Of a DNA stretch of 64,000 nt, positions 12,101-21,610 are shown in pieces. Location of the stretch: assembly GCF_016097555.1 (NCBI RefSeq), contig NC_054701.1, forward strand, positions 31,788,008 to 31,852,007, written 5' to 3'. Each line of letters starts with the position of its first letter. Position 1 is the first letter of the stretch. A program made the position numbers and the translations under genes. The DNA is from Gigantopelta aegis. Taxonomy: Eukaryota; Mollusca; Gastropoda; Neomphalida; Peltospiridae. Under the pieces are notes generated by a model. The model was given only the letters and a program-made list of their open reading frames with translations, searched no databases and was not told where the DNA came from.

Positions 12101-15100
12101 CTCGCTCTGCCAGGAATTGTTCCTATTCCAGGGTTCACCATACCTCTACACCTGTTCCAGCACCGCATGGTGGCTATGATTAAAACCATTGCGGAAAATG
12201 ACCGCACATTTGGGATTATTGATTACAGGTAACCACACTTGAAGCTGCAATCATGTCTCCTTATCGAAATAGTATTGTTTACTAAATGCAAAACACACCT
12301 ACAGTTTTAATACATTTTTGCAACACCTCCCCATCCTATAATATTTACTAATGCAAATGTTGTTTTTGTAGCCTTATTATTTTCACTACTGATGGATATT
12401 ACATGTAACTGTGTTGGAATAATTACAAGTCTTCTTGTCTTTTTTTAGCACATTGTTCAACTAAATAGTCATGAAGCATCCCTCTTTGAGAGTTTTTATA
12501 AAAGTTAACAATGTATTTTTATATTATTAAGATAAATAATGGCACTTTCAGGATATCTAAGAATGACATGAACTATGGAAAATTTTAATGTGGATGATCT
12601 GTTTTAAAAGGTAAATTATAAAGATATACTCCCGATTGCAATTTGCAGCTTTAAAGGCAGATAGCTCTACTTTATTTAAAAACTGAACAGCTACTTTGGG
12701 AATGGAATGTTCAGCTTTATTATTAGCTGATGAGATTCACCAAATACCTCAGTCATGTGACAACCTGGTTTAATGGACATCTTATATAACAAAACCCTGT
12801 ATATACTGATGCTTCAGATGTATTTCTTCTGTCCACAGAGATTACTGTTTTACCTCTGAATATCTTTATAGAAAGGTTCATCTGTCAAAATCTTTTTTTC
12901 TTTTTTTTTTCTTTATGTTGCCATTTGTTGTCGTACTTACAACACTGTAGTTTTAATATGTATTTTATTTGTTTTGGTATTTGGTTTTAGATACGAGACA
13001 GATGAATCAACAACATCACTGGCTAATCTTGGGACAACAGCCGAAATCTACTCAATAAAATATGAAACCGATGATGTAACAGGCAATTCAACTGTGAGGG
13101 TCAAGGCAAAGGGTCGACAAAGATTCAGAGTAATAGAGACACGTCGTGAGATAACTGGGTCAGTATCACTATGTTCACAGAAGTAAAGGATATAATGATC
13201 CACAGTTTTACTGTCGTAAACTGACAGGATTCAGTTTACACAAAGATTTTATTCTTATAAGACCATGGACATTATTTAACAGTGATGTTTTAGATTTATA
13301 TTACAAAAACTTTGTGTCACTTGCAAAAACTAACTTTTTGGGGACCATGGGCCTTCGTTCCAATCTTCAAATTGACAAGATCCAAATTTTCAAAAGACAT
13401 GTATGTAATCCTTATAAGATCAACTATAGTAGTCATTTTTAAATGTAATTTTGAAATATTTTACACCTGTTTTTAGTTATTGGTACATATTCCTGCCTTC
13501 ACATCCAATGTAGACAGGTCTACTAAAGACTAACAGTATATTATAGGGCATTTGAAAAAGCGTTTCGATCATAGAACTGAATTCCCTTAGCAGATTCATT
13601 GGGCTTTTTTCCATCTCGGCTAGGGCTTGTGACTTGTGTATCAAAGACCAAGATATGTGCTGTCCTGTTTATGGGAATACAAAAGATCCCTTGATCCTAT
13701 TGAAAAAATGTAGTGGGTTTCTTCTGAACATAATGTGTAAGAATTGTCAAATGCTTGACACCTAAAAGCCAATAATTAATTAATTAATTAATTTACTTTA
13801 GTAATTTAATTTTTTTTGGACAATTTATGCTATTAAATTAAATAATACTTCTGTGCACATTGTTAAATGTTAGCTTATTTATTTCAGAATATTGATGGGG
13901 AAAGTTCGTATTCTTCCTGAATGTGTTCTGCCTGACTGCCTGGAGGGAGCCCGGCCCCCATCACACAGAAAGTTCTGTTGTTCCCCACTCGACCAGGACA
14001 TGGTGGTGAAAACTGCAGTCGACAGGCGCGGCAATACACTCACCAGTGTTAACATGGTGGTTAATCGCCAGGTGAGACTCCACACCAGCCATCAGATTTT
14101 TAAAGTTATTTTAGTGTTACAATATCATAAAACCATTATAGGCTATGATGTCAATATGACACTCACCATAGCCTATGTCGGTTTTATGATATCACAGAGC
14201 CAAGATAACAGCAAAAATATGTGCTCAGATCTGTATTCATTTGTTTAACAATTTAGTAAGTTTAATCATATCTGTTTATATTTGCCAAATTATGTTTTTG
14301 AATTCTGATTCCATTATTCATGACATTTTTATTCGCTTATGTTCGAGAAAGCTTGTCCATTGGTAAGTCAAGTTTTTGCAGTCTTTAGAAAACCCATCTT
14401 TGACCTGGGCCCCGTTCCATGAAGCGATCTTAGCGCTAAGATCACCATAAATGCATAACTACCTAATGCACTTAAGATGATCTTAGTGCTAAGATCACTT
14501 CGTGGAACGGGGCCCTGGACTATAACCTAAAAATACTCTTCAGTCTGAGGAAGTGAGACTTTTGACATTTTTACCTACATGCAATTAAAAGATAAGAATT
14601 ATATATAAAATCAATATGAACAACAACAGTAATAAAAACAATATGAGTGTTCAGGTCAGATGGAGACACATTTATTCAACCAATTTGTATGAAGTATACA
14701 AGCATTGACCAGTTGTACATCAAGTTATTAATGTAAAAAAATATAACATGATATTTAGTTAAACATTTTGCACTGCTGCTAAAAACATCGTTATTATATA
14801 AATTACCAGTGATCAATAAGCATGTTAAACTTTATAATATGCATCTCATTTTTCAGCTGGATAAATTCAGCCCTGCCAACTTAACATGGTGGCCTCCATG
14901 GGTGTACAGAATGTATGATTCGGTTAGTATGATTTCATCATTGTTATCAGCTGTGATTATGGAAAGTATTTTAAATACAAATGTACTTGTCCTAAATAGT
15001 CTTTGGTCCATTATTAAATGTTTATTTTTAAATGTGTTTTTTTCTAAGAATGTATTCTGCTAGAATCCAGTTTATAGTTGTGTTTATTTTGTGATGATTA

Positions 15101-18100
15101 TACACACAGGTACCTACTTCCGTTCAAACATTGCTTACGTATATTTTTATGTCTTTCACCACCAAATACCTAAACTAAAATAACTAGTGGTAGGGTGAGG
15201 GTGCAGTAAAAAATAGAATCAGGGCACAGTAATATAGGGTCTTCTCCACCTAGAGGGGCGGGACGTAGCCCAGTGGTAAAGTGCTTGCTTGATGCACGGT
15301 CGGTCTGGGATCGATCCCCTTCGGTGGGCCCATTGGGCTATTTCTCATTCCAGTCAGTGCACCACGACTGGTATATCAAAGGCTGTGGTATGTACTATCC
15401 TGTCTGTGGGATGGTGCATATAAAAGATCCCTTGCTGCTAATCAAAAAGAGTAGCCCATGAAGTGGCGACAGCGGGTTTCCTCTCTCAATATCTGTGTGG
15501 TCCTTAACCATATGACATATGACGCCATATACCATAAACAAAATGTGTTGAGTGCGTCGTTAAATAAAACATTTCTTTTTTTCTTTCTTTCTCCACCTAG
15601 ATGTATTTAAACAAAACCCTTCTTCACATTTTTCTAGGTAGGAGAGACAACTGCTTCTCCCTAGGTAAGTCTAGCCCATCTGACCATTCATCCATCTAGT
15701 TGTGAATTTAGAATACTGAGTTTTGATGTTTTGGGTTTATTGGTTTCAGAGAATCTTGTGTGACAAGATCATACACGAACTACAGAGCTGGAACGACACT
15801 TTGAAAACAGAATCGTTCCCCCAGGATCCACTGGAACTGTCCTACTGGGTGGCTCAGAACCTCCCCCTTGATGACAGTATGAGACTCCACTTACTGAGTC
15901 TCAACTCCAAGGAGCAGCGTCTACGCTGTGAGCTAGATATCATGAAGAAGGTGAGAGGTTATACACAGATATTAATATCAATATTATATAGAATGGAATC
16001 CAAAGATCTTTAAAATACTGGGAATAATATTTTCCATTCATTTAGAAGATATGACATCACTGAACTATGAAGGAAAGGTTTTGGAAATACAGCAAATTAT
16101 AAACAAATGGATGAAGAGAGCAGGGGTGGGGAAAAGCCCTTTTTTGCCGGTCTCGGACCGATTCACAATTTTTGAGACCGAAATAATTTTTTGAAAACAT
16201 GTGTTTGCCGGTCCCACTTTTATTATTTTTTCGGTCCGAAGCGTCTGTCCATTTTTATTATTGGAAACAACTTTAATTTGTTATTGATGTTTCTGCAACT
16301 CATTACTTACCTACTTCACTAACAGGTGTTTATTTTGAGTCGTGATACATTTAAACCGGTCACACGTTTAATACAAATCAATCGGTCATGTTTTGTTTTT
16401 CTATCAATGACCGGAAATAGAAACGTTGAACACGGTGAATGAGCTATTTGTGTCACTTCTCAGTTTGTTCCTGCACAGGTGTCGATCGGTACACAATTAC
16501 AATAGGTTTAATTAAGTCGGCCAGTAATCTTTAATAGCACTGTGATCAAATAACAAAATAATTACATCAATGGGATTAGCACCAAAAACCGCAATGAACA
16601 GTCGGTCACAACCGGTCACGAGATTAAAGGTTTACTTATTAGCGATGATACCATTTATTGGTGATAATGAAGGAAGGACGTATGCTTTAATTAAAACAAA
16701 GACCTAGAGTTCATCTTTAATCAAAGGGGATACTATTTTTGCAAATATGAATACGCTGCAGGTATGCCTATACTTGTCGACAAAAACAACAACTTTAAGT
16801 TTAACGTATGTATACTGTTTTGGGAAGCAAAATGGTTTACATCGGTTGTCATACACAGTAGCTCAAGTTCAAGGTGAACCAATCAGCGTCGACGTTATTA
16901 ATCGTTCAGTCGGCAACTTCTATCAATAGTATCATTGAATTAGGTGTCAAGTTGGTTGTTCAACGACACTTATCAGGACGCGTCAATAAAACAATATAGT
17001 AAGGAACCATAGCATAATATGAAATGAATTAATATCTTCCTTATTAGAAACATCATTTAATGTACAGATAAGTAGGTGTTTTAATGTACGTTGAGGGATT
17101 GGGTGTACGTGCAGTCGGATATTTTACGAGCAGTAAAGTCCCGTAAAACGATAATAAACTATAAATTCATCAAGTAGGCCTATAAAATAGTTTTAAATTT
17201 TTTTTAACCGGGGTGGGGGGGGGGGGGGGGTTTAGGCTACTAATTATGTCATAGGTGGGACCGATTGGCAATTTTTATTTTCCCCACCCCTGGAAGAGAG
17301 TCATAACTCCACTTGGTAGAATTGCTATTTTGAAATCTCTATTGATATCAAAGTTAAACTACCTACTCCTAACTCTGCCAAATCCATCAGATAATTACCT
17401 GAAAAGTCTTAACAGAATCTTGTTCAAATTTCTGTGGAACAATAAGCCGGATCGAATTAAAAGAAAAATAATTTGTAAGACAATTAAGGATGGGGGTCTA
17501 GGAATGATAAATATCTGTTGTTATGTAGAAGCTCTAAAATTAACATGGATAAGGACATTATAGGGCGGGACGTAGACCAGTGGTAAAGCACTCGCTTGAT
17601 GCTAGGTCAGTTTGGGATTGATTCCCGATGGTGGTTCCATTGGGCTATTTCTCATTCCAGCCAGTGCACCACAACTGGTATTTCAAAGGCTGTGGTATGT
17701 GCCATCCTGTCTGTGGGATGGTGCATATAAAAGATCCTTTGCTACTTATGGAAAAATACAGCAGGTTTCCTCTCTAAGACTATATGTCTAAATTACCAAA
17801 TGTTTGACATCTGATTAATAAATCAATGTCTCTAGTGGTGTTGTTAAATAAAACAAATGAACTTTCACGTTTAGGTTACTAATATGGTCTGTTGGTCATA
17901 ACTTATTTTACTTTGTCTGTCTACAGTGCACCATGTTGCTGTGTAAGGACTGTGGTTTGCAGATCGCCAACAAGACGGATGTGTTCAGCATGTCCGAGGA
18001 AGGTCTGCTTGGGGCATTCGTCAACCCGGGTGGCTACGTTCACGAGACTCTGACCCTACACAGTGCACAAAATCTCTCTCTGATTGGACGCCCATCTACT

Positions 18101-18898
18101 GAGCACAGCTGGTTTCCAGGGTAACATATCTGACATGGATCTATTTTTAGGGTTTAAGATAAATGAAATTGTTAGCAAGAATGGTGAATTTTGTTTGAAA
18201 ATGTAGAACTGAATTCAGTTTGTATTACCAAAGAAAATGTACTGTTGCAATGGGTATAAGGTCCAGCAATGTTTTTTGCCTTTTTAGTTTCAGTGTGATA
18301 ATAATAAATAATAATAATAACTATAAAATTAAAAAAACATATTAAAAAAACATACTACGAATTGCCTTAGTTAACTTGAAAATGTTCTTAAATATAACAT
18401 TATTAGGCTATTTTTAAATAAAAAGATAAAAATAACTACTGATCCCCCCTCCCCGATTTTTCATTATCAAGTATTAAATAATCATGATAGACACCACATA
18501 GCCATAATTTAAAATGTGCTGATCTGTCGTTTTTCATCTCTCTTTTTTTCTGTTTGATTAAAAAAACCAAAAAAACCCTGACTATTTATTGACAATGCTC
18601 TAGAAAAGGTGGAAAAAAACTCCCTAAAATATGTGAGATTTACCTAAGTATTAAAAAACACTGAATGACACATTTAATTTTTCTACACATCTAATTATGA
18701 ATATTTTCTGCTGATTTTTATTTCAGTTATGCATGGACTATTGCTCAGTGTAAAAACTGTATGAGTCACATGGGATGGCGCTTCACAGCAACTGACAGGA
18801 AAATGAGACCCCAGAAGTTTTGGGGTTTGTGTCGCGGATCTTTGATCACTGGTATTCAGAATGCAGATGAGAACGAAGAATGGTCCCCAGTCATGTGA
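3733..18898 (+). CDS. CRBN: cereblon, complete nine-exon gene (467 aa)
   Basis: Substrate receptor of the CRL4 (DDB1-CUL4-RBX1) ubiquitin ligase. Coding exons: 3733-3799, 6318-6466, 12026-12228, 12991-13158, 13888-14071, 14857-14922, 15750-15950, 17927-18120 and 18727-18898. All introns are GT-AG and the total is 1404 nt. Residues 1-72 are acidic and lysine-rich. The LON-like domain follows, with GRTIHDDDS and LPGIVPIPG near its start, then GTTAEIYS and [10 protein letters not shown] helical, DDB1-contacting part contains ELQSWND and [11 protein letters not shown]. The C-terminal CULT domain has zinc pairs C352/C355 and C419/C422. The aromatic cage W408, W414, W428 plus F430 matches human W380, W386, W400 and F402. 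N379, H385 and H406 of the ligand pocket are also present. Human CRBN is 442 aa. Odd points: the human V388 position is Ile (I416), and the stop codon lies in a short degenerate repeat. The sequence is intact, so this is almost certainly a working gene. Confidence 0.97.
3989..4605 (-). mobile_element. TTAA-family DNA element fragment
   Basis: This is the reverse complement of parts of the element at 45351-46837. Landmarks are TGTTGGAAAGATGCATACC, CCTTACGGCTTATG, GATGGGAAAGTCTACTTAAT and CACCTGCCAATCAGGAATCAC, each with a close mirror in the 45-46.8 kb and 37.9-38.6 kb copies. It is diverged, and its far end is lost next to the retroelement. Confidence 0.75.
4674..5402 (+). CDS. uncharacterised ORF of a retroelement (about 242 codons)
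   Basis: A frame without stops that opens at a non-ATG codon, so the 5' end may be missing. The first in-frame ATG is near 4932. The N-terminal 110 codons are Pro/Ser/Thr-rich and look disordered, with several poly-Pro runs. The C-terminal 120 are compact: [20 protein letters not shown], then [38 protein letters not shown] and [22 protein letters not shown] content is far above that of its surroundings. The frame precedes a LINE-type 3' end, so an ORF1-like nucleic-acid-binding role is a guess. I recognise no named domain. The antisense frame over the same bases is a by-product of the GC-rich composition. Confidence 0.55.
   Translation: MIWTGTWIVTAISTVLLSASPPPPPGPDQPVPADADNSEQTEPVDQTTPQLDTAICETPRRATPVPTPSRRSASSPPPPGGSAKTPMDGAVAKRKAVTPPSSDQPAKARPSATDRGRDAAWSLAISKIKGQYARYLVGDTLDTSSLPGGILEGNFKKFPDGVECAIHAMELRDGKFGLVVTSCRDDLYRQGILFEDMDNYTIHRVLKIIASAQYVKIAKTLLAHRWRKLVPQFNAKHFISSP
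6066..6103 (+). repeat. (ATCT)n tail
   Basis: About nine tandem ATCT units at the 3' end of the retroelement, typical of the simple-repeat tails of some non-LTR elements. Confidence 0.9.
6318..6466 (+). CDS. CRBN: CRBN exon 2
   Basis: Acidic then lysine-rich: [15 protein letters not shown], then [17 protein letters not shown], ending [10 protein letters not shown] just before the YLG that starts the LON region. It enters in phase 1 after CTTTAG and ends in phase 0 at TCG|GTAAGT. Confidence 0.9.
6797..11726 (+). repeat. intronic minisatellite, about 22 bp unit, 4.9 kb
   Basis: Well over 200 degenerate copies of a unit close to CTCATCCTGTGACATCTCAC, filling most of CRBN intron 2. Variants (CATTATGTGAC, CAACCTATGGC, CATCCTATGAC) recur in fixed order, so there is higher-order structure. 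One block repeats about 384 bp apart (8153 and 8537) and another about 1.9 kb apart (7858 and 9776). In the CRBN sense the array is pyrimidine-rich with almost no AG dinucleotide. It is not a CRISPR array: there are no unique spacers and the host is eukaryotic. Confidence 0.97.
11731..11883. mobile_element. 153 bp MITE, family A copy 1
   Basis: It starts CAGGGAACATTTTGTT and ends AACAAAATGTTCCCTG, a perfect 16 bp terminal inverted repeat. Internal phrases (TTCAAAATCTTGATTAGC, AAATTGTGTAGC, AATCACGACGCGATA) recur at 58525-58655 and 59954-60107. It abuts the end of the minisatellite. Confidence 0.9.
12026..12228 (+). CDS. CRBN: CRBN exon 3
   Basis: First LON-domain exon: [37 protein letters not shown] and [10 protein letters not shown]. 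It matches the human YLGADMEEFHGRTLHDDDS region position by position. It enters in phase 0 after TTTCAG and leaves in phase 2 at CAG|GTAACC. Confidence 0.95.
12229..12990 (+). other. CRBN: CRBN intron 3
   Basis: An AT-rich intron in which I see no exon or complete mobile element. A short echo of the minisatellite unit (CACCTCCCCATCCTATAAT) occurs at about 12324-12342. A long T/C run precedes the acceptor at some distance. Confidence 0.6.
12991..13158 (+). CDS. CRBN: CRBN exon 4
   Basis: LON domain continued: [20 protein letters not shown], then [19 protein letters not shown]. It matches human FGTTAEIYAYREE and VKAIGRQRFKVLE. Phase 2 in and phase 2 out (GG|GTCAGT). Confidence 0.94.
13597..13795 (+). 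mobile_element. SINE, degenerate, 5'-truncated
   Basis: Contains ATTGGGCTTTTTTCCATCTC, ATATGTGCTGTCCTGT, AAAGATCCCTTG and AAATGCTTGACACCTAAAAGCC, in the same order as the better SINE copies. It ends in (AATT)n. The tRNA-like head is missing. Confidence 0.7.
13888..14071 (+). CDS. CRBN: CRBN exon 5
   Basis: Begins [16 protein letters not shown], matching human [13 protein letters not shown] divergent loop follows ([18 protein letters not shown], then [13 protein letters not shown]) that differs from the vertebrate linker in sequence. Phase 2 in, phase 0 out (CAG|GTGAGA). Confidence 0.92.
14407..14515. mobile_element. 109 bp fold-back MITE
   Basis: The outer arms begin GGGCCCCGTTCCATGAAGCG and end CTTCGTGGAACGGGGCCC. 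Each arm is about 38 bp and carries its own small palindrome (GATCTTAGCGCTAAGATC). It can form a nested hairpin. It lies in CRBN intron 5 and no coding content is seen. Confidence 0.9.
14857..14922 (+). CDS. CRBN: CRBN exon 6
   Basis: 22 codons, [20 protein letters not shown] plus DS. Matches human FHCANLTSWPRWLYSLYD. Phase 0 on both sides, acceptor TTTCAG, donor TCG|GTTAGT. Confidence 0.92.
15254..15590 (+). mobile_element. full-length tRNA-derived SINE (type B tail)
   Basis: The best reference copy in the window, about 335 bp. The head GGGCGGGACGTAGCCCAGTG carries the A box and GGTCTGGGATCGATCC the B box. The shared core (ATTCCAGTCAGTGCACCACG, GTGCATATAAAAGATCCC) follows, then ATATCTGTGTGGTCC and the tail GTGTTGAGTGCGTCGTTAAA with a T-rich end. 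It sits in CRBN intron 6. Confidence 0.95.
15750..15950 (+). CDS. CRBN: CRBN exon 7
   Basis: 67 codons: [20 protein letters not shown], then [20 protein letters not shown] and [14 protein letters not shown]. Matches human LREWDENLKDDSLPS and [13 protein letters not shown], the helical part between LON and CULT that contacts DDB1. Phase 0 on both sides. Confidence 0.95.
15990..17561 (+). mobile_element. LINE fragment split by a hAT element
   Basis: Two pieces (15990-16120 and 17293-17561) read as one continuous frame when the hAT element and one copy of its 8 bp target duplication are removed. The first includes [20 protein letters not shown] and ends KWMKR. The second includes [36 protein letters not shown] and [20 protein letters not shown]. 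This is the segment after the reverse transcriptase in L1/Tx1-like non-LTR elements. The 3' part is lost at the SINE junction. Confidence 0.85.
16121..17292. mobile_element. non-autonomous hAT element with 8 bp target duplication
   Basis: The ends CAGGGGTGGGGAAAA and TTTTCCCCACCCCTG are inverted. The flanks are GAAGAGAG at 16113-16120 and again at 17293-17300, an exact 8 bp duplication as expected for hAT. The 1,172 bp interior has no convincing transposase. It carries GGTCTCGGACCG-like phrases near the left end, mirrored as GGGACCGATTGGC near the right, and a G-run at 17211-17230. Confidence 0.93.
17562..17858 (+). mobile_element. SINE (type A tail)
   Basis: Head GGGCGGGACGTAGACCAGTG, core ATTCCAGCCAGTGCACCACA and GTGCATATAAAAGATCC, tail TTTGACATCTGATTAATAAA ending GTGGTGTTGTTAAATAAAAC. 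It abuts the broken LINE frame directly. Confidence 0.93.
17927..18120 (+). CDS. CRBN: CRBN exon 8
   Basis: First CULT exon. Zinc pair CKDC (C352, C355), then [14 protein letters not shown] with pocket residues N379 and H385, and [14 protein letters not shown] with H406 and cage residue W408. Phase 0 in, phase 2 out (CCAGG|GTAACA). Confidence 0.97.
18121..18726 (+). other. CRBN: CRBN intron 8
   Basis: 606 bp of AT-rich intron with homopolymer A and T runs. I see no exon, SINE or inverted repeat. Confidence 0.6.
18727..18898 (+). CDS. CRBN: CRBN exon 9 (C-terminal)
   Basis: [20 protein letters not shown] holds cage residues W414 and W428, F430, the second zinc pair C419/C422 and I416. Then [17 protein letters not shown] and an acidic tail ending WSPVM. 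The TGA is at 18896-18898. Confidence 0.96.
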
Positions 18899-19060
18899 TC
18901 AGCTTGTGTGATCCGGCTGCAGTGTCATGTGATCAGCAAGTGTGGTCAGGTGATCAAACAATGTAGTCAAGTGATCAAGCAATGGTGTCTTGTGGCCAGG
19001 CTGTTTAGTCAGGTGATCAGGCAGTGTGATCATGTGATCAAAACTGGTCATGTGACAATG
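18885..19060 (+). repeat. degenerate repeat across the CRBN stop codon
   Basis: Phrases like GTCATGTGATCAGC recur about eight times every 20-27 bp (GTCATGTGATCAGCA, GTCAGGTGATCAAAC, GTCAAGTGATCAAGC, ATCATGTGATCAAAA). The first copy contains the last codons and TGA of CRBN. Confidence 0.8.
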
Positions 19061-20300
19061 GTGACATTTTCTGTTTAAGTGATTAGACAGTATGATTTTG
19101 CAGACAATATGGAGCTCAAGCCAAAATGTTCAATAGACTAAATACTTTTTTCAGGTAGTAGAAATACTAATACAGTGAAACCTGTCTGTAAAGGCCACAC
19201 CTAGAAGGTTAAAAAAAGATATTTTTAAGGTGTCCCTCATTCACATGAACTGTGTTCACACTTACAGTTTAAATAGAGAATAACTAGTTGATGTCGATAT
19301 CTGCTTTATATATGTGACGGTAAAAATGGGAAATCCCACGAGGCTCTGCCAAACAGAATTTCTCATTTGGCCTGAATAGGATAAAGCAGATATCCGACGT
19401 CATTAACTGATTATTATCTTTATCCTGCAGACCATAAAAATGAAGTTGAAAAGCTATTATTTCTTTTATTTCAGCCACATTGTACAATGACCTAGGGTCA
19501 AATGAGCAATTTTGTAATGTAAGCTATGCATGTGATGTCACTCATATCCTGCTAGTAGCTTTTTATGACTTTGCTTTATCCGTCATCATATTCTGTCAAT
19601 AGAAACGGTGGTTGCAGGATAAACTGGTTTAACTATATTGGTTTATTTAAAACACATTTGGTTAGAAATGATGAGCTTTCACACATGCAATAGCTATATC
19701 AGTATAAGGCGAAGTGTAGTTATCTGCCCTTGTCTGTTATGCCTTGGCTAACACTCTTACTGTTTATTCTAACTATGACGTCATGGTCACTTCTGCCTTA
19801 TACTAGTTTAACTAAAACAGTTTTCTTTCACACTTACATTTTAGACTGTTTAAGTTATACCAGTTTAAGTAAACCACATACTGAAGTCTTTTAGTTATAC
19901 CGGTATGGTGAAACAATCGCAATCACACTTACATTTTAAACTGGTTTAGTTATACCAGTTTAAGTAAACCACATACTGAAGTCTTTTAGTTATACCGGTA
20001 TGGTGAAACAATCGCAATCACACTTACATTTTAAACTGGTTTAGTTATACCAGTGTAGTCATACTAGTTTAAAGTGTATGTGTGAATGCAGCTATGTTAA
20101 AATATGTGTATGTGTGTGTTTCTATGCAGAAGAGTTATGCTTGAAATAATTATGCAAGGTATCATTTCAGCTACAACTGGAATTCCTTAATGGACTCCAG
20201 TTTTCTATATTCTATACTTTGACTTAATATGTTATATTTTTTGTCTTAACAAGCTGGTGTGCACCTCAACAAGCTTATTAGCTGTTTACTGAGTGTTTTA
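18899..20300 (+). other. CRBN: CRBN 3' UTR and downstream DNA
   Basis: Holds the short repeat just above, a piece resembling the end of the element at 35184 (CAGTGAAACCTGTCTGTAAA at about 19176), and two 95 bp tandem units. I saw no AATAAA before about 20560, where one lies inside a SINE (TTAATAAATC). Another is at 20821-20826. The true cleavage site cannot be fixed here. Confidence 0.5.
19859..20048 (+). repeat. two 95 bp tandem units
   Basis: Two almost identical copies starting ACCAGTTTAAGTAAACCACA and containing TTATACCGGTATGGTGAAAC. Each carries facing TAAACTGGTTTA and TATACCAGTTTA phrases, so the array may derive from the end of an inverted-repeat element. Confidence 0.9.
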
Positions 20301-20604
20301 GGGGCGCGAAGTAGCCCAGTGGTAAAGCACTCGTTTGATGCGCGGTCGGTTTGAGTTTGGTCCCCCATCGGTGGGCCCATTGGGCTATTTCTCATTCCAG
20401 CCAGTGCACCACAACTAGTATATCAAAGGCCGTGGTATGTACTATCCTGTCTGTGGGATGATGCATATAAAAGATCCCTTGCTACTAATGGAAAAATATA
20501 GCGGGTTTTCTTTCTATGACAGTAAAAAATGACCATGTCTGACATCCAATAGCCGATGATTAATAAATCAATGTGATCTAGTGGTGTCGTTAAACAAAAC
20601 AGAT
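20301..20604 (+). mobile_element. SINE (type A tail)
   Basis: Head GGGGCGCGAAGTAGCCCAGT, core CAGCCAGTGCACCACAACTA and GATGCATATAAAAGATCCCT, tail CATCCAATAGCCGATGATTA ending GTGGTGTCGTTAAACAAAAC plus a T-run. Confidence 0.95.
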
Positions 20605-21058
20605 TTTTTTTTTTGCTGAGTGGTTTGTTGGTTATTTGTTGATTTTAATGAACATGTCACAAGTTTCCTGAGTACCACTGTGCTCAATGCTTAACAGTGA
20701 ACAATATACAAAATAATAAACAATTGACACACACATTTGGGATAGGAATGATTCCCAATTTGATGTACTAGTATTTGACCAAAATGAAGGGTCAACAGCC
20801 AACGCATCTCCCACTTAGTGCAATAAACATTTTACACCCAGCCTTTTTCATATATCTGTATCTGCCCCTGTGTAAGGCACTGTTTACACCAGAAATAAAG
20901 AATACTTAGTCTTGCACTACATAGTGGCAAGATTGAAAAACAAGAGGAATGTCAGAATTAGTGAAGAGACCGACTTCAGCAATAAAATAATGTTCCGGTG
21001 TGAAATAACACGTTAGGGTTTTTCTCTTCATATTTCAGAATTATTCAACTAAGGTCAA

Positions 21059-21610
21059 TGACAGTCATTCTTCGCACCCTTGTTTTGGCTTCATACACAA
21101 TAAATATAACATCCAATGGTAATATTTTGATAGAAATAAAAAGTACCTTTTGTAAAATATATCATTTCATCTTTTAAAATTTAAACTTAATATTTTGTCC
21201 AAAATTATGAAAAATAAAAACATACTGACCTGAAAACAATGTCGTGAGCTGGTTATAGAATTTTAACAGGGGGTCAATGTTAGTAGACCAGTTTTTATTT
21301 TTACTATGGTGAAGCATTGTAATAGTACAGCTAATTTTTAATTTGAATGACGTCAGTATTCCAGTGACGTCACTTTATAGCTCCTTACAATAATAGTTTC
21401 CATTTTCAGAATGCTGGAAAAATTCCAATGCAAAATTGCTATTGAATTTATTTATTTTGGAACATTATTAGTGCACTGGATGTCTTTGAAGAAAATCTTG
21501 TAATTAAAAAATTGTACCATTTATAAAATTTGGTTTTCAAGTAAAATTGTGGTGAGGTATGCTATATTGATTGTGAACGAAGCCAAAACAAGGGTACGGA
21601 AAGTGACAGC
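21059..21610. mobile_element. 552 bp inverted-repeat element (MITE)
   Basis: The left arm includes CACCCTTGTTTTGGCTTC and CACAATAAATATA. The right arm includes TATATTGATTGTG and GAAGCCAAAACAAGGGT. The arms are about 47 bp with a handful of mismatches. The interior is AT-rich and non-coding. Confidence 0.88.

Noticed and set aside
15255-15320. tRNA gene at SINE heads
   Set aside because: A and B boxes are present but the sequence does not fold as a full tRNA, and the same head recurs at the start of many SINE copies.
17255-17563. Independent gene of 102 codons
   Set aside because: It spans the hAT right end and the second half of a LINE. The motif [12 protein letters not shown] and its neighbours mark non-LTR element sequence.
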